Part shown: positions 52,725-60,457 of the stretch, in pieces
Layout: each line of letters starts with the position of its first letter
Position numbering within the stretch: the stretch's first letter is position 1
Assembly (NCBI RefSeq): GCF_025210605.1
Contig: NZ_JAOARI010000011.1
Location: 1-64,000 of the forward strand
Length of the DNA: 64,000 nucleotides
From: Halodesulfovibrio sp.
GTDB taxonomy: Bacteria; Desulfobacterota; Desulfovibrionia; Desulfovibrionales; Desulfovibrionaceae
Direction of reading: 5' to 3'
Made by a program: the position numbers and the translations under genes
The notes under the pieces: model-generated
The model's input: the letters and a program-made list of their open reading frames with translations, nothing else
Databases searched by the model: none
What the model was told of the DNA's origin: nothing

Positions 52725-53435
52725 ATGACCGTACATGAAAATGAAACGAAAAAATCCGAGGCGTTCGCTCACAAGACTAAAGGATACTCAATGCGCTCAT
52801 CCCGTTGGAGTATGTTACGAGAATTTTTACGCGACCCTTTTTCCACCGGCACTGTCTGTTCCAGCAGTCCGAGTCTTTGCCGTATGATAGCCAGCAACGA
52901 ATCGCTGCAACATGCTGACGTTGTGGTTGAGCTAGGAGCTGGCACTGGTTGCATTTCAAAACACCTGTTGCAGACAGTGAAACAAGAAGCCACATTTATT
53001 TCGATTGAGAAAAATCCCCACCTCTATAAAACACTTATCGCGCAGTACTCGCACTCGTATTTTGTTTTAGGCAGTGCAGAAAATCTCCCCGACATTCTTT
53101 GCGAAAAATCCATTCCCAAAGCAGACGTCATAATTTCATCACTGCCGTGGGCATCATTTTCTTCCGATTTGCAAGATCAAATCACGCAGGCAATACGCGC
53201 CAGCCTCAAACCTAATGGCATATTCATCACATATGCCTATGTATGCGGTGCAATTCTGCCTTCTTTTGCAACATTCCGCAGACAGTTAACGCAATCATTC
53301 TGCAACGTGGATACATCACAAATTGTCTGGAATAATTTCCCGCCTGCCTTTCTTTACCAGTGTCGACAACCAGTTCCAGTTTTCACAGAAACAACAACGG
53401 CAAAGCCTTCAACCCGCTCAAAATATACCTGTTAA
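52725..53435 (+). CDS. SAM-dependent methyltransferase, PmtA-like
   Basis: The 236-residue protein has a class I methyltransferase core: ADVVVELGAGTGCISKHLL (SAM-binding motif I, about 65-83), a motif II Glu in FISIEKNP, and ADVIISSLPWASF in the position of motif IV. The region before motif I (DPFSTGTVCSSSPSLCRMI) resembles phospholipid N-methyltransferase PmtA, where a similar stretch helps bind membrane. I infer a phospholipid or lipid substrate with low certainty. An rRNA adenine methylase-like enzyme is an alternative. Start choice rests on AGG before ATG 52725; ATG 52791 is possible. Confidence 0.75.
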   Translation: MTVHENETKKSEAFAHKTKGYSMRSSRWSMLREFLRDPFSTGTVCSSSPSLCRMIASNESLQHADVVVELGAGTGCISKHLLQTVKQEATFISIEKNPHLYKTLIAQYSHSYFVLGSAENLPDILCEKSIPKADVIISSLPWASFSSDLQDQITQAIRASLKPNGIFITYAYVCGAILPSFATFRRQLTQSFCNVDTSQIVWNNFPPAFLYQCRQPVPVFTETTTAKPSTRSKYTC

Positions 53436-53467
53436 AAAACCTCCCGAAAGTTTTTTCAGGAGGTTTT
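53434..53467. terminator. Bidirectional terminator between converging genes
   Basis: AAAACCTCC and GGAGGTTTT form the stem around a loop that contains a T run. Its outer A/T runs serve both the methyltransferase gene and the NlpC/P60 gene. Confidence 0.7.
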
Positions 53468-53471
53468 GTTA

Positions 53472-55016
53472 CTACTCTTTTTTCCATGTACCCGGTCGAA
53501 GTTGGAGCTTTTCTATCCGGCTATAAAAATAATCTTCTGGCACATCGCGCCGCTCCTCTCCAGGGCGTAAACTTGTAATTCCCAGTCGTCCAATAATTGC
53601 CCGACCTTCTTGTCCTGCCTTCATGGTTCGCACACCCCACACGTCATGGAGCATTATTGGTTGCTGTGCAACTTCATCGTACCCTAAATAAATCCCGATG
53701 TGCCCTTTCATACCGATAAGTGAGAAGAACGGCACACCGTTTTCTATGATGATGTCGCGCTTGTCAGCTGCGGTCAGACCTTGCAAAGAGATAGCCTTTT
53801 CTCCTTTATCTGCTTGCAAGCTAGAGTTCCTTGGCATCCACACACCGAATACCGCGAATAAATCACGCACGGTTGACGAGCAATCTCTGTCTTCAAACAA
53901 ACCGCCCCACCCGTAGCGTTGCCCCACTATATGGCTGGCAAGCTCTGCCAACGCGCGTGGCGTGAACACCATAGGAATCTGCGCCACATACTTGCAACGC
54001 ATAGGCACTGCAAAAAACTCCACTTTCCCAAGCGCATTTCGAGCCGGAACCAATAGCTGAACACATGCAACCGGCGTAACTTTCGGAGCACACACTCTGA
54101 TTGTATTTTTACCAATTTTTTTAACAAAAACTGTTTCGCTGGCTTCTGGTACATCAACAGCATTCGCTTGGACATTTTCTGTTTGTCCCCCAACGCTTCC
54201 GAATGAAGGAGGAGCAGTCGGGAGCATCCCACCAACAAAACCTGTTGAAAGATACATCCCCTGCGCTGTTTTTAAAGCAAGGTTATCCCGCATAAGCGCA
54301 TACAGCGTTCCTGACATGAACATTTCTTTCTGCTGTTCTGATACATACGCAACATCGTTTGCCGGAATCCAACCACTGGCATAGGAAGTTTCTACATAAA
54401 GCCATTTACCGGATACCGACACATGAGAGACAAATAGTGGAGTGCCTACATGAACAGCAGAATTTTGGAAATAATCAAAAGGAAATCCTTCACCAGCCTG
54501 TGTAGGATTTAAAAAGTATGGTTTGACGGTTGGAAACACACGTAAAGAAGAGTGGCGCACGGTAATGGCATATCGCGCCATACACGGATACGTCTCCATG
54601 TTTTGACGCGCTATTAAGCAATCCATCGCCTTTTTTGACCATGGCAATAAATTTTCAGCGTATCCTTTGGAATATGGGTACGCTGCAATGCCCCAAAACG
54701 CATCTTCTTTAGATCGTGTAGGGCTATCCTGACGCCAAGGTGCAAAATGATATTCCCGTAACGCAGCAAACTGCTCTGCCTGTTCGGCAGGTGTCATTAC
54801 AGGTGTATGTGCGGTGTATGCTAAATACGATGTCGGGTTTTGGGATAGGTTCTCTAAATCTGCAACAGTATTCTTTTCCAGATATTCCTGCGCGGTATAC
54901 TGACAATGCGAACCGCAACCGGAAAGCCCTAAACTCACGCAAAAGACAATGACAGGCAGTAAAAAAAATCTATACACAGTACGATATCGTTTTGAATCCC
55001 TCACAAATCCTGTCAC
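53472..55016 (-). CDS. SH3/NlpC-P60 peptidoglycan hydrolase lipoprotein
   Basis: The 514-residue protein has a lipoprotein signal (lipobox LSGC near residue 33) and an N-terminal stabilising domain (about 60-160). Two SH3-like regions follow (about 160-260 and 270-350; VTVRHSSLRVFP, GKWLYVETSYASGWI), then a C-terminal NlpC/P60 domain (about 365-500). The catalytic Cys is in DRDCSST (about 379) and the His in KGHIGIYLG. It should cut stem peptides of peptidoglycan at the outer membrane. The layout equals that of related Desulfovibrio proteins of the N_NLPC_P60/SH3 type. Confidence 0.9.
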   Translation of the reverse strand: MTGFVRDSKRYRTVYRFFLLPVIVFCVSLGLSGCGSHCQYTAQEYLEKNTVADLENLSQNPTSYLAYTAHTPVMTPAEQAEQFAALREYHFAPWRQDSPTRSKEDAFWGIAAYPYSKGYAENLLPWSKKAMDCLIARQNMETYPCMARYAITVRHSSLRVFPTVKPYFLNPTQAGEGFPFDYFQNSAVHVGTPLFVSHVSVSGKWLYVETSYASGWIPANDVAYVSEQQKEMFMSGTLYALMRDNLALKTAQGMYLSTGFVGGMLPTAPPSFGSVGGQTENVQANAVDVPEASETVFVKKIGKNTIRVCAPKVTPVACVQLLVPARNALGKVEFFAVPMRCKYVAQIPMVFTPRALAELASHIVGQRYGWGGLFEDRDCSSTVRDLFAVFGVWMPRNSSLQADKGEKAISLQGLTAADKRDIIIENGVPFFSLIGMKGHIGIYLGYDEVAQQPIMLHDVWGVRTMKAGQEGRAIIGRLGITSLRPGEERRDVPEDYFYSRIEKLQLRPGTWKKE

Positions 55017-55041
55017 GCTATTCCCCCACTACCCTCTCGGG

Positions 55042-55533
55042 CTAATTTCTCCAACCGCAGCGACTGGCTGCACCTTGCAAATCATCTTCAGTTAAACCGA
55101 CCTGCACATCATACTCAACAATCTTTGCTAAAGCTTGGAATCGTTTAATGAGAAGCAACTTTCCAATTGTCAGTTGTACGCCGAAAAACAACAGCCAGAA
55201 AATACTGTGTGACCACAGAGCGGTAAGAAATGCCACCATTGGAAACAAAAACATCAGCAGCATAACATTGCGCTCTTCAACAGAGCGGATAACACTCCAG
55301 ATCCTGAAACCGTCTGTAGCGCGGGTGACCCAACTTTCATAATCAGTTGCCGGAGGTGCAAAAAAGAGCACTCCAGCTTCTACGAAAAATAGAAAAATTA
55401 TCCACCATGCCGACTGCGACCAGAAAGCAATAAAAATAAGCAGAGTCAGAATGACTCGTGGCCAAAATGTAAGAGGATTACGTGTTTTTTGCCAGAACAA
55501 CCCTGTCAAAGATTCTGCTTTTTGATAATTCAT
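55042..55533 (-). CDS. Hypothetical membrane protein, 163 residues
   Basis: I recognise no family. Four hydrophobic stretches can be seen (about 25-42, 43-58, 88-105 and 107-124), with Trp- and Phe-rich segments such as FWSQSAWWIIFLFF. The C-terminal tail is soluble (KIVEYDVQVGLTEDDLQGAASRCGWRN). GGAGG-like CCTCC on the plus strand precedes the start. It lies just upstream of the NlpC/P60 gene on the same strand with 25 bases between them, so the two may share a transcript. Confidence 0.7.
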   Translation of the reverse strand: MNYQKAESLTGLFWQKTRNPLTFWPRVILTLLIFIAFWSQSAWWIIFLFFVEAGVLFFAPPATDYESWVTRATDGFRIWSVIRSVEERNVMLLMFLFPMVAFLTALWSHSIFWLLFFGVQLTIGKLLLIKRFQALAKIVEYDVQVGLTEDDLQGAASRCGWRN

Positions 55534-55841
55534 ACGCCCCTCCTAATGCTGTGTACGCGAGTATGTATGACTCAAGTTGTGCTTATGTCCAAAGTGCACT
55601 GAAATAACTTACAGCAGTTCAACTACCACCTGCACATATCCCTTTGTCATTACCTGTACATACTACCAAGCTGCACATGCGTACTTTTCAGCGTGATATT
55701 CACAATCGTAGTCTTTTCGGTACACTGAAAAAGTTTTTTTGAGAATATCACATGGCAGGAAAAAAGAAATACACACTCATTATTTTATCATCCCGTTATG
55801 CTTACATCTATTCCTCACACAGCTATATGTCTGCTGCCAAC

Positions 55842-55879
55842 AAAAAAAGCGCCTTCACCTTTTACAGCGAAGACGCTTT
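55842..55879 (-). terminator. Terminator of the S24 repressor gene
   Basis: AAAGCG-x-CTTC pairs with GAAG-x-CGCTTT, and seven T follow on the minus strand. It lies 61 bases beyond the repressor stop. Confidence 0.7.
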
Positions 55880-55917
55880 GCACACAAAATTTATGAACAA
55901 AGTATTGCACAGCATTT

Positions 55918-55932
55918 TGCACATTATGTGCA
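55918..55932. promoter_or_regulatory. Operator-like 15-bp palindrome, site C
   Basis: TGCACATTATGTGCA is a perfect palindrome around a central T, placed between the repressor stop codon and its terminator. It differs at only three positions from site A in the repressor's divergent promoter region, so it is probably bound by the same repressor. Confidence 0.55.
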
Positions 55933-55939
55933 CAGAAAC

Positions 55940-56710
55940 TTATAAATCCTTTCCTGCCCAGATTACCCGCCCGATTACCTCCCAGCTACGGGACTCATCA
56001 CGCGGGTCAATTTCAATATCTTGATACGCCAGCTCGCGATTATCACCGCGGAACAGATATTTTCCTGGAATACGGGAAAAGCGTTTTACGTATATTTCAT
56101 CATCAAGGCGAACCACATACACCCTGTCTTCAACAAGCTGCTTATCTGACTGATTTACCAGACAAAGATCTCCATTATGCAACGTACTTTCCATAGAACG
56201 CCCCATAACTTCCATAATTTTCAAGCTATTGGCATCCTGTGTTTTATGCAGAATCCAATCAAGTCGAAATGCGTAACGCCCATCTGAAGAATCACTTGTT
56301 GCTAAAGATCCGCCACCTGCGCTTGGTCGCGCTTCAGCCTTATCAACAAAAATAAATTCTTCCTGATGCCCGTTCCCTTCCCGTGCAGGAGCGAGAAAAG
56401 TTGTAGCAGAGTCGTCCTGCGAAGCATCTTCGTACACATGTTCCTGCATACTACGTCGCTCTGCTCCAACAGAAAGTGGAAAGTACAATTCCGTTGAAGA
56501 CTCGGTTTGCTCGGCTACTTTTTCAAGATGACTCGTTAATCTTTTTAAGTTTTGCCTATTCGGGTATCGCTCACCTTTTTTCCAAGCATACACTGTACGT
56601 GAGCTTACCCCTGCAATAGCTGCAAGTTCTGGAACCCCACCCACGAGCGTAATCGCCTCGGCAATAAACTCTTGAAGCTGCCATTCTTCTTCACTGTAAT
56701 CTTTGTTCAT
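55940..56710 (-). CDS. Phage-type repressor with HTH and S24 (LexA-like) peptidase domain
   Basis: The 256-residue protein has a CI-type HTH (about 18-62; GGVPELAAIAGVSSRTVYAWKKGERYP) and a long linker. The C-terminal S24 domain (about 160-256) has catalytic Ser172 in MGRSMEST and Lys209 in EIYVKRF. A plausible self-cleavage site is Ala131-Gly132 in the linker (SAGGGS). It should repress the divergent genes and be inactivated by RecA after DNA damage. Two matching operator-like sites lie in the divergent region and one behind its own gene. No integrase or structural phage genes are adjacent. Confidence 0.9.
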   Translation of the reverse strand: MNKDYSEEEWQLQEFIAEAITLVGGVPELAAIAGVSSRTVYAWKKGERYPNRQNLKRLTSHLEKVAEQTESSTELYFPLSVGAERRSMQEHVYEDASQDDSATTFLAPAREGNGHQEEFIFVDKAEARPSAGGGSLATSDSSDGRYAFRLDWILHKTQDANSLKIMEVMGRSMESTLHNGDLCLVNQSDKQLVEDRVYVVRLDDEIYVKRFSRIPGKYLFRGDNRELAYQDIEIDPRDESRSWEVIGRVIWAGKDL

Positions 56711-56753
56711 ATGTATGAAATACCATAATGTTCAAAAAAATAAAACAAGTTTT

Positions 56754-56768
56754 TGCACAAAATGTACA
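56754..56768. promoter_or_regulatory. Operator-like site A of the S24 repressor
   Basis: TGCACAAAATGTACA, near-palindromic. Its centre is 31 bp (three helical turns) from that of site B. It lies just before the TTGACG box of the plus-strand promoter. Confidence 0.6.
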
Positions 56769-56774
56769 AACAGC

Positions 56775-56803
56775 TTGACGTGAATGTGCATTTTGTGAAC
56801 AAT
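56775..56803 (+). promoter_or_regulatory. Probable promoter of the zinc-finger genes
   Basis: TTGACG, 17 bases, AACAAT. Operator-like site B covers the spacer and overlaps the -10 box, so repressor binding would block RNA polymerase. Confidence 0.5.
56785..56799. promoter_or_regulatory. Operator-like site B of the S24 repressor
   Basis: TGTGCATTTTGTGAA on the plus strand, i.e. TTCACAAAATGCACA on the minus strand. It matches site A at 13 of 15 positions and lies between the -35 and -10 boxes of the plus-strand promoter. Confidence 0.6.
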
Positions 56804-56891
56804 ATGCTCACTTCGCCACTTCATGGTCACTTTTTTCAATCAGAAAGTATGGTTAAAAACTTTCTGAGGCATATTCGGAGGAACACGCATT

Positions 56892-57200
56892 ATGTCCGGT
56901 TATTTTTATCACGCCCCAGAACGCACCCGTTGTACAGTGTGTGGTCGTAACTTTTCCCGACCTTGGAGAATGGCGTGCGTAGGGCTTGCTATCTGCCCTG
57001 AGTGTAACCAGCCCCGTACAGGAAGCGGATACCAGCCTATGGTGCAAATAGAGGTAGGAGAACACCAGCGCTTGCTACAGCTGTACTATGCTGAGTTTAA
57101 CCACCATGCAGCACCAACCCCTAACTCTGGTCACGCAGTTATGCGGGCAATTGAAAGATGCAACACGTTTTATAATGGAGGACGGTCATGCCAATCGTAG
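56892..57200 (+). CDS. Small zinc-finger protein, phage-like
   Basis: The 102-residue protein has one four-Cys zinc-finger-like motif (CTVCGRNFSRPWRMACVGLAICPEC). The remainder has no recognised fold but contains several His and an Asn/His-rich stretch (FNHHAAPTPNSGH). CGGAGG precedes the start. It is the first gene read from the promoter facing the S24 repressor. It overlaps the next gene by 13 bases. Its role is unknown; small zinc proteins of this kind are frequent among early genes of prophages. Confidence 0.7.
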   Translation: MSGYFYHAPERTRCTVCGRNFSRPWRMACVGLAICPECNQPRTGSGYQPMVQIEVGEHQRLLQLYYAEFNHHAAPTPNSGHAVMRAIERCNTFYNGGRSCQS

Positions 57201-57634
57201 CTTGTAACCAGTGCGGAGCTGAGTTTTATGTCCGACCGGCACGCTACAACGCCGGAAAAGGGAAATTTTGTTCCCGAAAATGCGCTGCGGAATCAAAGCG
57301 AATCAAACAAACCGTCAGCTGCCCGTGGTGCGGGCGGCACTTTGTAAAACGTGCATCGCAAATATATTGCTCCCGCTCGTGCGCTGCTTCGGCAAACCAT
57401 GCCGCACACGACAGGCATAGCAGTGATGAAAAGTACTGCATTGTTTGCGGAAAAAAATTCACGACCGGTGTAAGCAACAAACTATGCAGCAACGCATGTC
57501 TTGCACAACACAGAAACGGCACACGAACAGGTGGATATTCTCTGTTTGACGACCCTTGGGCAACCGGCGCAATTCCACCGGACAGATACGCCAGAGACTT
57601 ATTCCGCATGCCGGATATCGGGCTTGGCTTCTAA
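57188..57634 (+). CDS. Protein with three four-Cys zinc-finger units
   Basis: The 148-residue protein repeats a treble-clef-like unit three times: CNQCGAEF...FCSRKC (about 6-30), CPWCGRHF...YCSRSC (about 43-63) and CIVCGKKF...LCSNAC (about 82-102). Each pairs CxxC with CSxxC. Such units resemble MYM/HNH-associated zinc fingers of phage proteins that bind nucleic acid. No HNH nuclease motif follows the fingers. GGAGG precedes the start, inside the end of the preceding gene. Confidence 0.75.
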   Translation: MPIVACNQCGAEFYVRPARYNAGKGKFCSRKCAAESKRIKQTVSCPWCGRHFVKRASQIYCSRSCAASANHAAHDRHSSDEKYCIVCGKKFTTGVSNKLCSNACLAQHRNGTRTGGYSLFDDPWATGAIPPDRYARDLFRMPDIGLGF

Positions 57635-57666
57635 ACTTTCCCCACGAACCTACTCAAAGGATATGC

Positions 57667-57969
57667 ATGAACACGTACGGTTACGACAATGACAATGGCT
57701 ACAGACCCGAAATAGCACCGGAATACCCACAGATGTTCCAAGCTCCGGCGGGCTTTCCGAACAAATCGGGAGCATCTATTCCAAATGGACAAATAATTCT
57801 GGTGGGACTTGCAGCAATCTGCAAGGCGGTGGGCGCTGGTCCAAGTACTATTAAAAAATGGATCAGAGAAGAAGACTTTCCGGTACGCAAGTGCTCTGAC
57901 GGCATTTATAGAGCTTCGCCGGAATCCATTCGGGACTGGTTTGCAATGTCCCGTCCACACAAAATGTAA
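57667..57969 (+). CDS. Excisionase/AlpA/Nu1-like HTH protein
   Basis: The 100-residue protein has a Pro/Tyr/Asn-rich N-terminal third and then a MerR-like winged HTH (about 41-95): LAAICKAVGAGPSTIKKWIREEDFPVRKCSDGIYRASPESIRDWF, quoted by its landmarks STIKKWI and ESIRDWF. The same fold serves phage excisionases, AlpA regulators and Nu1-type terminase small subunits. I cannot decide between them. AAGGA lies six bases before the ATG at 57667. It ends the short phage-like operon, and a strong terminator follows. Confidence 0.75.
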   Translation: MNTYGYDNDNGYRPEIAPEYPQMFQAPAGFPNKSGASIPNGQIILVGLAAICKAVGAGPSTIKKWIREEDFPVRKCSDGIYRASPESIRDWFAMSRPHKM

Positions 57970-58040
57970 ACATCAAATTCGAGCTTTGCGGTGAATGCTT
58001 CGACCACTCTTAAAAGCCCTCTATTCCAGCCTTTAGACAT

Positions 58041-58077
58041 AAAAAAACGGGGATGAATACATCATCCCCGTTTTTTT
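58041..58077. terminator. Bidirectional terminator between the phage-like and CarD-like genes
   Basis: AACGGGGATGA and TCATCCCCGTT form a perfect stem around ATACA, with seven A on the left and seven T on the right. Confidence 0.9.
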
Positions 58078-58088
58078 ACGAAATATAC

Positions 58089-58601
58089 CTACACACGGCA
58101 GCGCAAAACTTTAACACCATCTTCGAACAAAACTTCCATTTTGTTCGGCTTGGTTACGGTCTGCACTTCCCCCATACCAAAGGTAGGATGCTGTACAACA
58201 TCGCCTTTAGTAAAAGTGTCGTTCATGCTGTATGTACGAGCTCCGTCAGAACCCTTAGCGACCATTGCAGTTTTCCATGCAATCATAACAGCTTCTGCTT
58301 CCTGTTTTGCACGCTGTGCAGCACGGGTCTGAGCAGCTTTTTTAGCAGCAGCAGAACGAGCAGCGGAAATTGCTTCTTTACGGGAATCGCCATTGCGAAC
58401 TTTCTTCACAGTGGAAACCTGTGCTTTGCTCTTAGGGGCACGAGCTTCACGGTATTTGTGCACACTACCGCAAGCCTGACATTCCACCTTAACAATTTCG
58501 CTTCCAACCATTGCCACAATCACATGCCCTGTAATGTCACTACAGCGCGTACATTTAGTATCAATACGATCACCTGCAGTGAGGCTGCCTGTTTTGCTCA
58601 T
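58089..58601 (-). CDS. CarD-like protein with N-terminal zinc ribbon
   Basis: The 170-residue protein has a zinc ribbon (CTRCSDITGH...VECQAC, about 17-43) and a long Ala/Lys/Arg-rich helix (about 70-110). The C-terminal small beta domain (about 125-170) shows FTKGDVVQHPTFGMGEVQTVTKPNKMEVLFEDGVKVL, the CarD/TRCF-like pattern. CarD-type domains contact RNA polymerase. The mix suggests a nucleic-acid- or polymerase-binding role, but no function is known for this form, which I recall as common in deltaproteobacteria. Confidence 0.75.
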   Translation of the reverse strand: MSKTGSLTAGDRIDTKCTRCSDITGHVIVAMVGSEIVKVECQACGSVHKYREARAPKSKAQVSTVKKVRNGDSRKEAISAARSAAAKKAAQTRAAQRAKQEAEAVMIAWKTAMVAKGSDGARTYSMNDTFTKGDVVQHPTFGMGEVQTVTKPNKMEVLFEDGVKVLRCRV

Positions 58602-59005
58602 ATCTAATCTCTATTTATTGCAACGTTATATCTAATCTTATAATTCAGGAAGAAAAAAGCCACAGGGCTGAGCCTGCGGCGTGTTTTCTGCCAATAGGAA
58701 GGTGCGCACCATACAGCTTTGACTATCTGATGGCAAGAACTCAAACAGAACTTCAGCAAGTTTTATCTTTTTTTCACTCAAGTTATTACAAGTTCAACAC
58801 CTTCATCCCCCCTAAAGGCATGCTGCATAACAAGCCGTAATTCAATAGTAAATCATAAAATTTTTTCTATTTCAATTTTATTCCATACTATATCCATCCA
58901 GAATTCGATCCGGTTATTTTTTATCCCTTACAATTCCTACTTGCAGGGAACCGCTTGTCGAGGTAGGCAAGAGCGCACAAACTACTTTGCTATAACGGAG
59001 CATCC
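58602..59005. other. 404-base gap with a minus-strand terminator but no gene
   Basis: No protein gene is visible. The minus-strand terminator at 58653-58680 has no known gene behind it on that strand, so a small RNA may be transcribed here. A possible start is a TTGTAA-N18-GATAAA box pair on the minus strand about 100 bases upstream of the hairpin. Confidence 0.35.
58653..58680 (-). terminator. Orphan minus-strand terminator upstream of the CarD-like gene
   Basis: GCC-A-CAGG pairs with CCTG-C-GGC with one internal mismatch around a 6-base loop. Six T follow on the minus strand. It is 52 bases upstream of the CarD-like start, so it is either the end of a small RNA or an attenuator. Confidence 0.5.
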
Positions 59006-59908
59006 ATGAAAATTACTGTTGAGATTGGAAACAGCAAACAACGTAAAGATATTGTTGATGAACTTGGAATAATCGGTGAAGCTGCAAAGCACGCCACAAT
59101 GGCGTTTCGCATTCAGGAAGTCATCGTTCCACAAGATTTTGACGCAAAAGTGAACGAGCTTCAGGGCACAAATGACTTCAGGTCTATTCCGGGTGCAGAG
59201 CCTGTTGCACGTAGCATCTTTCACGAAAAAGGCTACTACCTGCTGTTCCATCCCAACCTGTTTACAAAGCATTATGACAATCAGGTTCGCTTTTCTATCT
59301 ACTGGCACGAGTTTACTCTTATCGTAAACAAGGGGCGCTTCCCTGTGCTTACTCGTCATAAACTGGATCGCTACGCGAACTACTTTATGAACCTGTATCA
59401 ACTGTTCGACCAGTACGACGCAGTACGCAAGTCATTTGAATTCCGTGATGCTATAGTCAAAAATGTACTTCAGTCAGAACTTTCAGACACAGCGCGAACC
59501 GATCTTGAAACATCCCTTATGGGCAACCTTGCCCTGATTAATAATAAACCTGAGTACTATGACTGGATTAAATTCCAGCAGCAGGAATTTGCGACACACA
59601 AAAATGTTTCTCAGTTCCTTGCTCAGATTCAAGGTAAAATTTCTCAGCTTTCGTTCTCCATTATTTTTGCCTACGCAACAATGGATCATTACGAATACCT
59701 GCGCGAAAAAGAACAGCTTATCAGTGAAGCGCCAATGCTGGATAACAATACACGAGTTCTGCTTGAGTACTTCCGCTTGAAGTATGAAGAAGGCAGCCCT
59801 GACCTTTCCGACGGCGTTGATATTATGGAAGCATTCTGGGCAAACTTCGGCATTCGTTTTGTTGACGGCAGCCACTCCCTGCAATGCGAAGTCGTTCCAC
59901 TGGGCTAA
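59006..59908 (+). CDS. Hypothetical conserved-looking protein, 300 residues
   Basis: I recognise no family. The protein is soluble and mostly alpha-helical, with no signal peptide. Landmarks are KITVEIGNSKQRKDIVDELG at the start, HEKGYYLLFHPNLFTKHY and IYWHEFTLIVNKGRFPVL in the first half, and KFQQQEFATHKNVSQFLAQIQGKISQLSF in the second. The WHEFTLI segment does not extend to HExxH, so I do not call it a protease. The start follows ACGGAGC. It ends in a strong terminator and appears to be a single-gene unit. Confidence 0.7.
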   Translation: MKITVEIGNSKQRKDIVDELGIIGEAAKHATMAFRIQEVIVPQDFDAKVNELQGTNDFRSIPGAEPVARSIFHEKGYYLLFHPNLFTKHYDNQVRFSIYWHEFTLIVNKGRFPVLTRHKLDRYANYFMNLYQLFDQYDAVRKSFEFRDAIVKNVLQSELSDTARTDLETSLMGNLALINNKPEYYDWIKFQQQEFATHKNVSQFLAQIQGKISQLSFSIIFAYATMDHYEYLREKEQLISEAPMLDNNTRVLLEYFRLKYEEGSPDLSDGVDIMEAFWANFGIRFVDGSHSLQCEVVPLG

Positions 59909-59930
59909 GCATATCTTTTGTTTTTCCACA

Positions 59931-59967
59931 AAAAAAGACCCTCTGTTTTTTGCAGAGGGTCTTTTTT
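59931..59967. terminator. Bidirectional terminator between the hypothetical and CBS genes
   Basis: AAAGACCCTCTG pairs with CAGAGGGTCTTT; A and T runs flank the stem. Confidence 0.9.
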
Positions 59968-59977
59968 CTATTCTCAA

Positions 59978-60457
59978 TTAACCGCGAGCCAAAATTTGGT
60001 CACTGATCTCTTTGTAGATATCGTTAATCATAATTACGCCGATAACATGACCGCCTTCCATCACAACCGCATAGCTGCGACCTTTTTTGACAAAGTCTTC
60101 CAGCACAAGCAGTAACGGTTCATCAGGACGTATTACCGTCATTTCCTTATCCATAACGTCTTTTACAGAAATGGAACCAGAAACCTTGCAAGCATTTGTA
60201 AACATCTGCTCATAACGGTTTTCATCAAGGCACTTCATGCCGTCGCCATGCAACAACGTATCTTCCATAAAACGCATTGTGTCCCATATTGAAACTGCGC
60301 CTTTCACCCGACCGTTTCTATCTTTGACCAAAGCACACAAACACCCTTCGGAAGCACAGGCATTCAATTTCCGAATAGCCTCTGCGAGTGGATCATCTAT
60401 TTTTACAACAGGATAATCATCACGTAAAATATCCCACGCACGTCTACGTAATAGCAT
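59978..60457 (-). CDS. CBS-domain pair protein
   Basis: The 159-residue protein consists of two CBS motifs (about 12-75 and 92-150): VVKIDDPLAEAIRKLN...LVKDRNGRVKGAVSIWDTMRF and MTVIRPDEPLLLVLEDFVKKGRSYAVVMEGGHVIGVIMINDI. CBS pairs bind adenine nucleotides and act as sensors. There is no attached enzyme domain, so its partner is unknown. CysGluGly-rich CASEGCLCALV lies inside the first motif. Confidence 0.85.
   Translation of the reverse strand: MLLRRRAWDILRDDYPVVKIDDPLAEAIRKLNACASEGCLCALVKDRNGRVKGAVSIWDTMRFMEDTLLHGDGMKCLDENRYEQMFTNACKVSGSISVKDVMDKEMTVIRPDEPLLLVLEDFVKKGRSYAVVMEGGHVIGVIMINDIYKEISDQILARG

Noticed and set aside
55752-56024. 90-codon open frame on the plus strand running into the S24 repressor gene
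   Set aside because: It contains the repressor's terminator and operator site C and overlaps the repressor's 3' end in antisense. No Shine-Dalgarno sequence precedes it.
58651-58760. 6S RNA
   Set aside because: A GCCTGCGGC string resembles part of 6S RNA, but the long, centrally open hairpin of 6S RNA cannot be drawn here.
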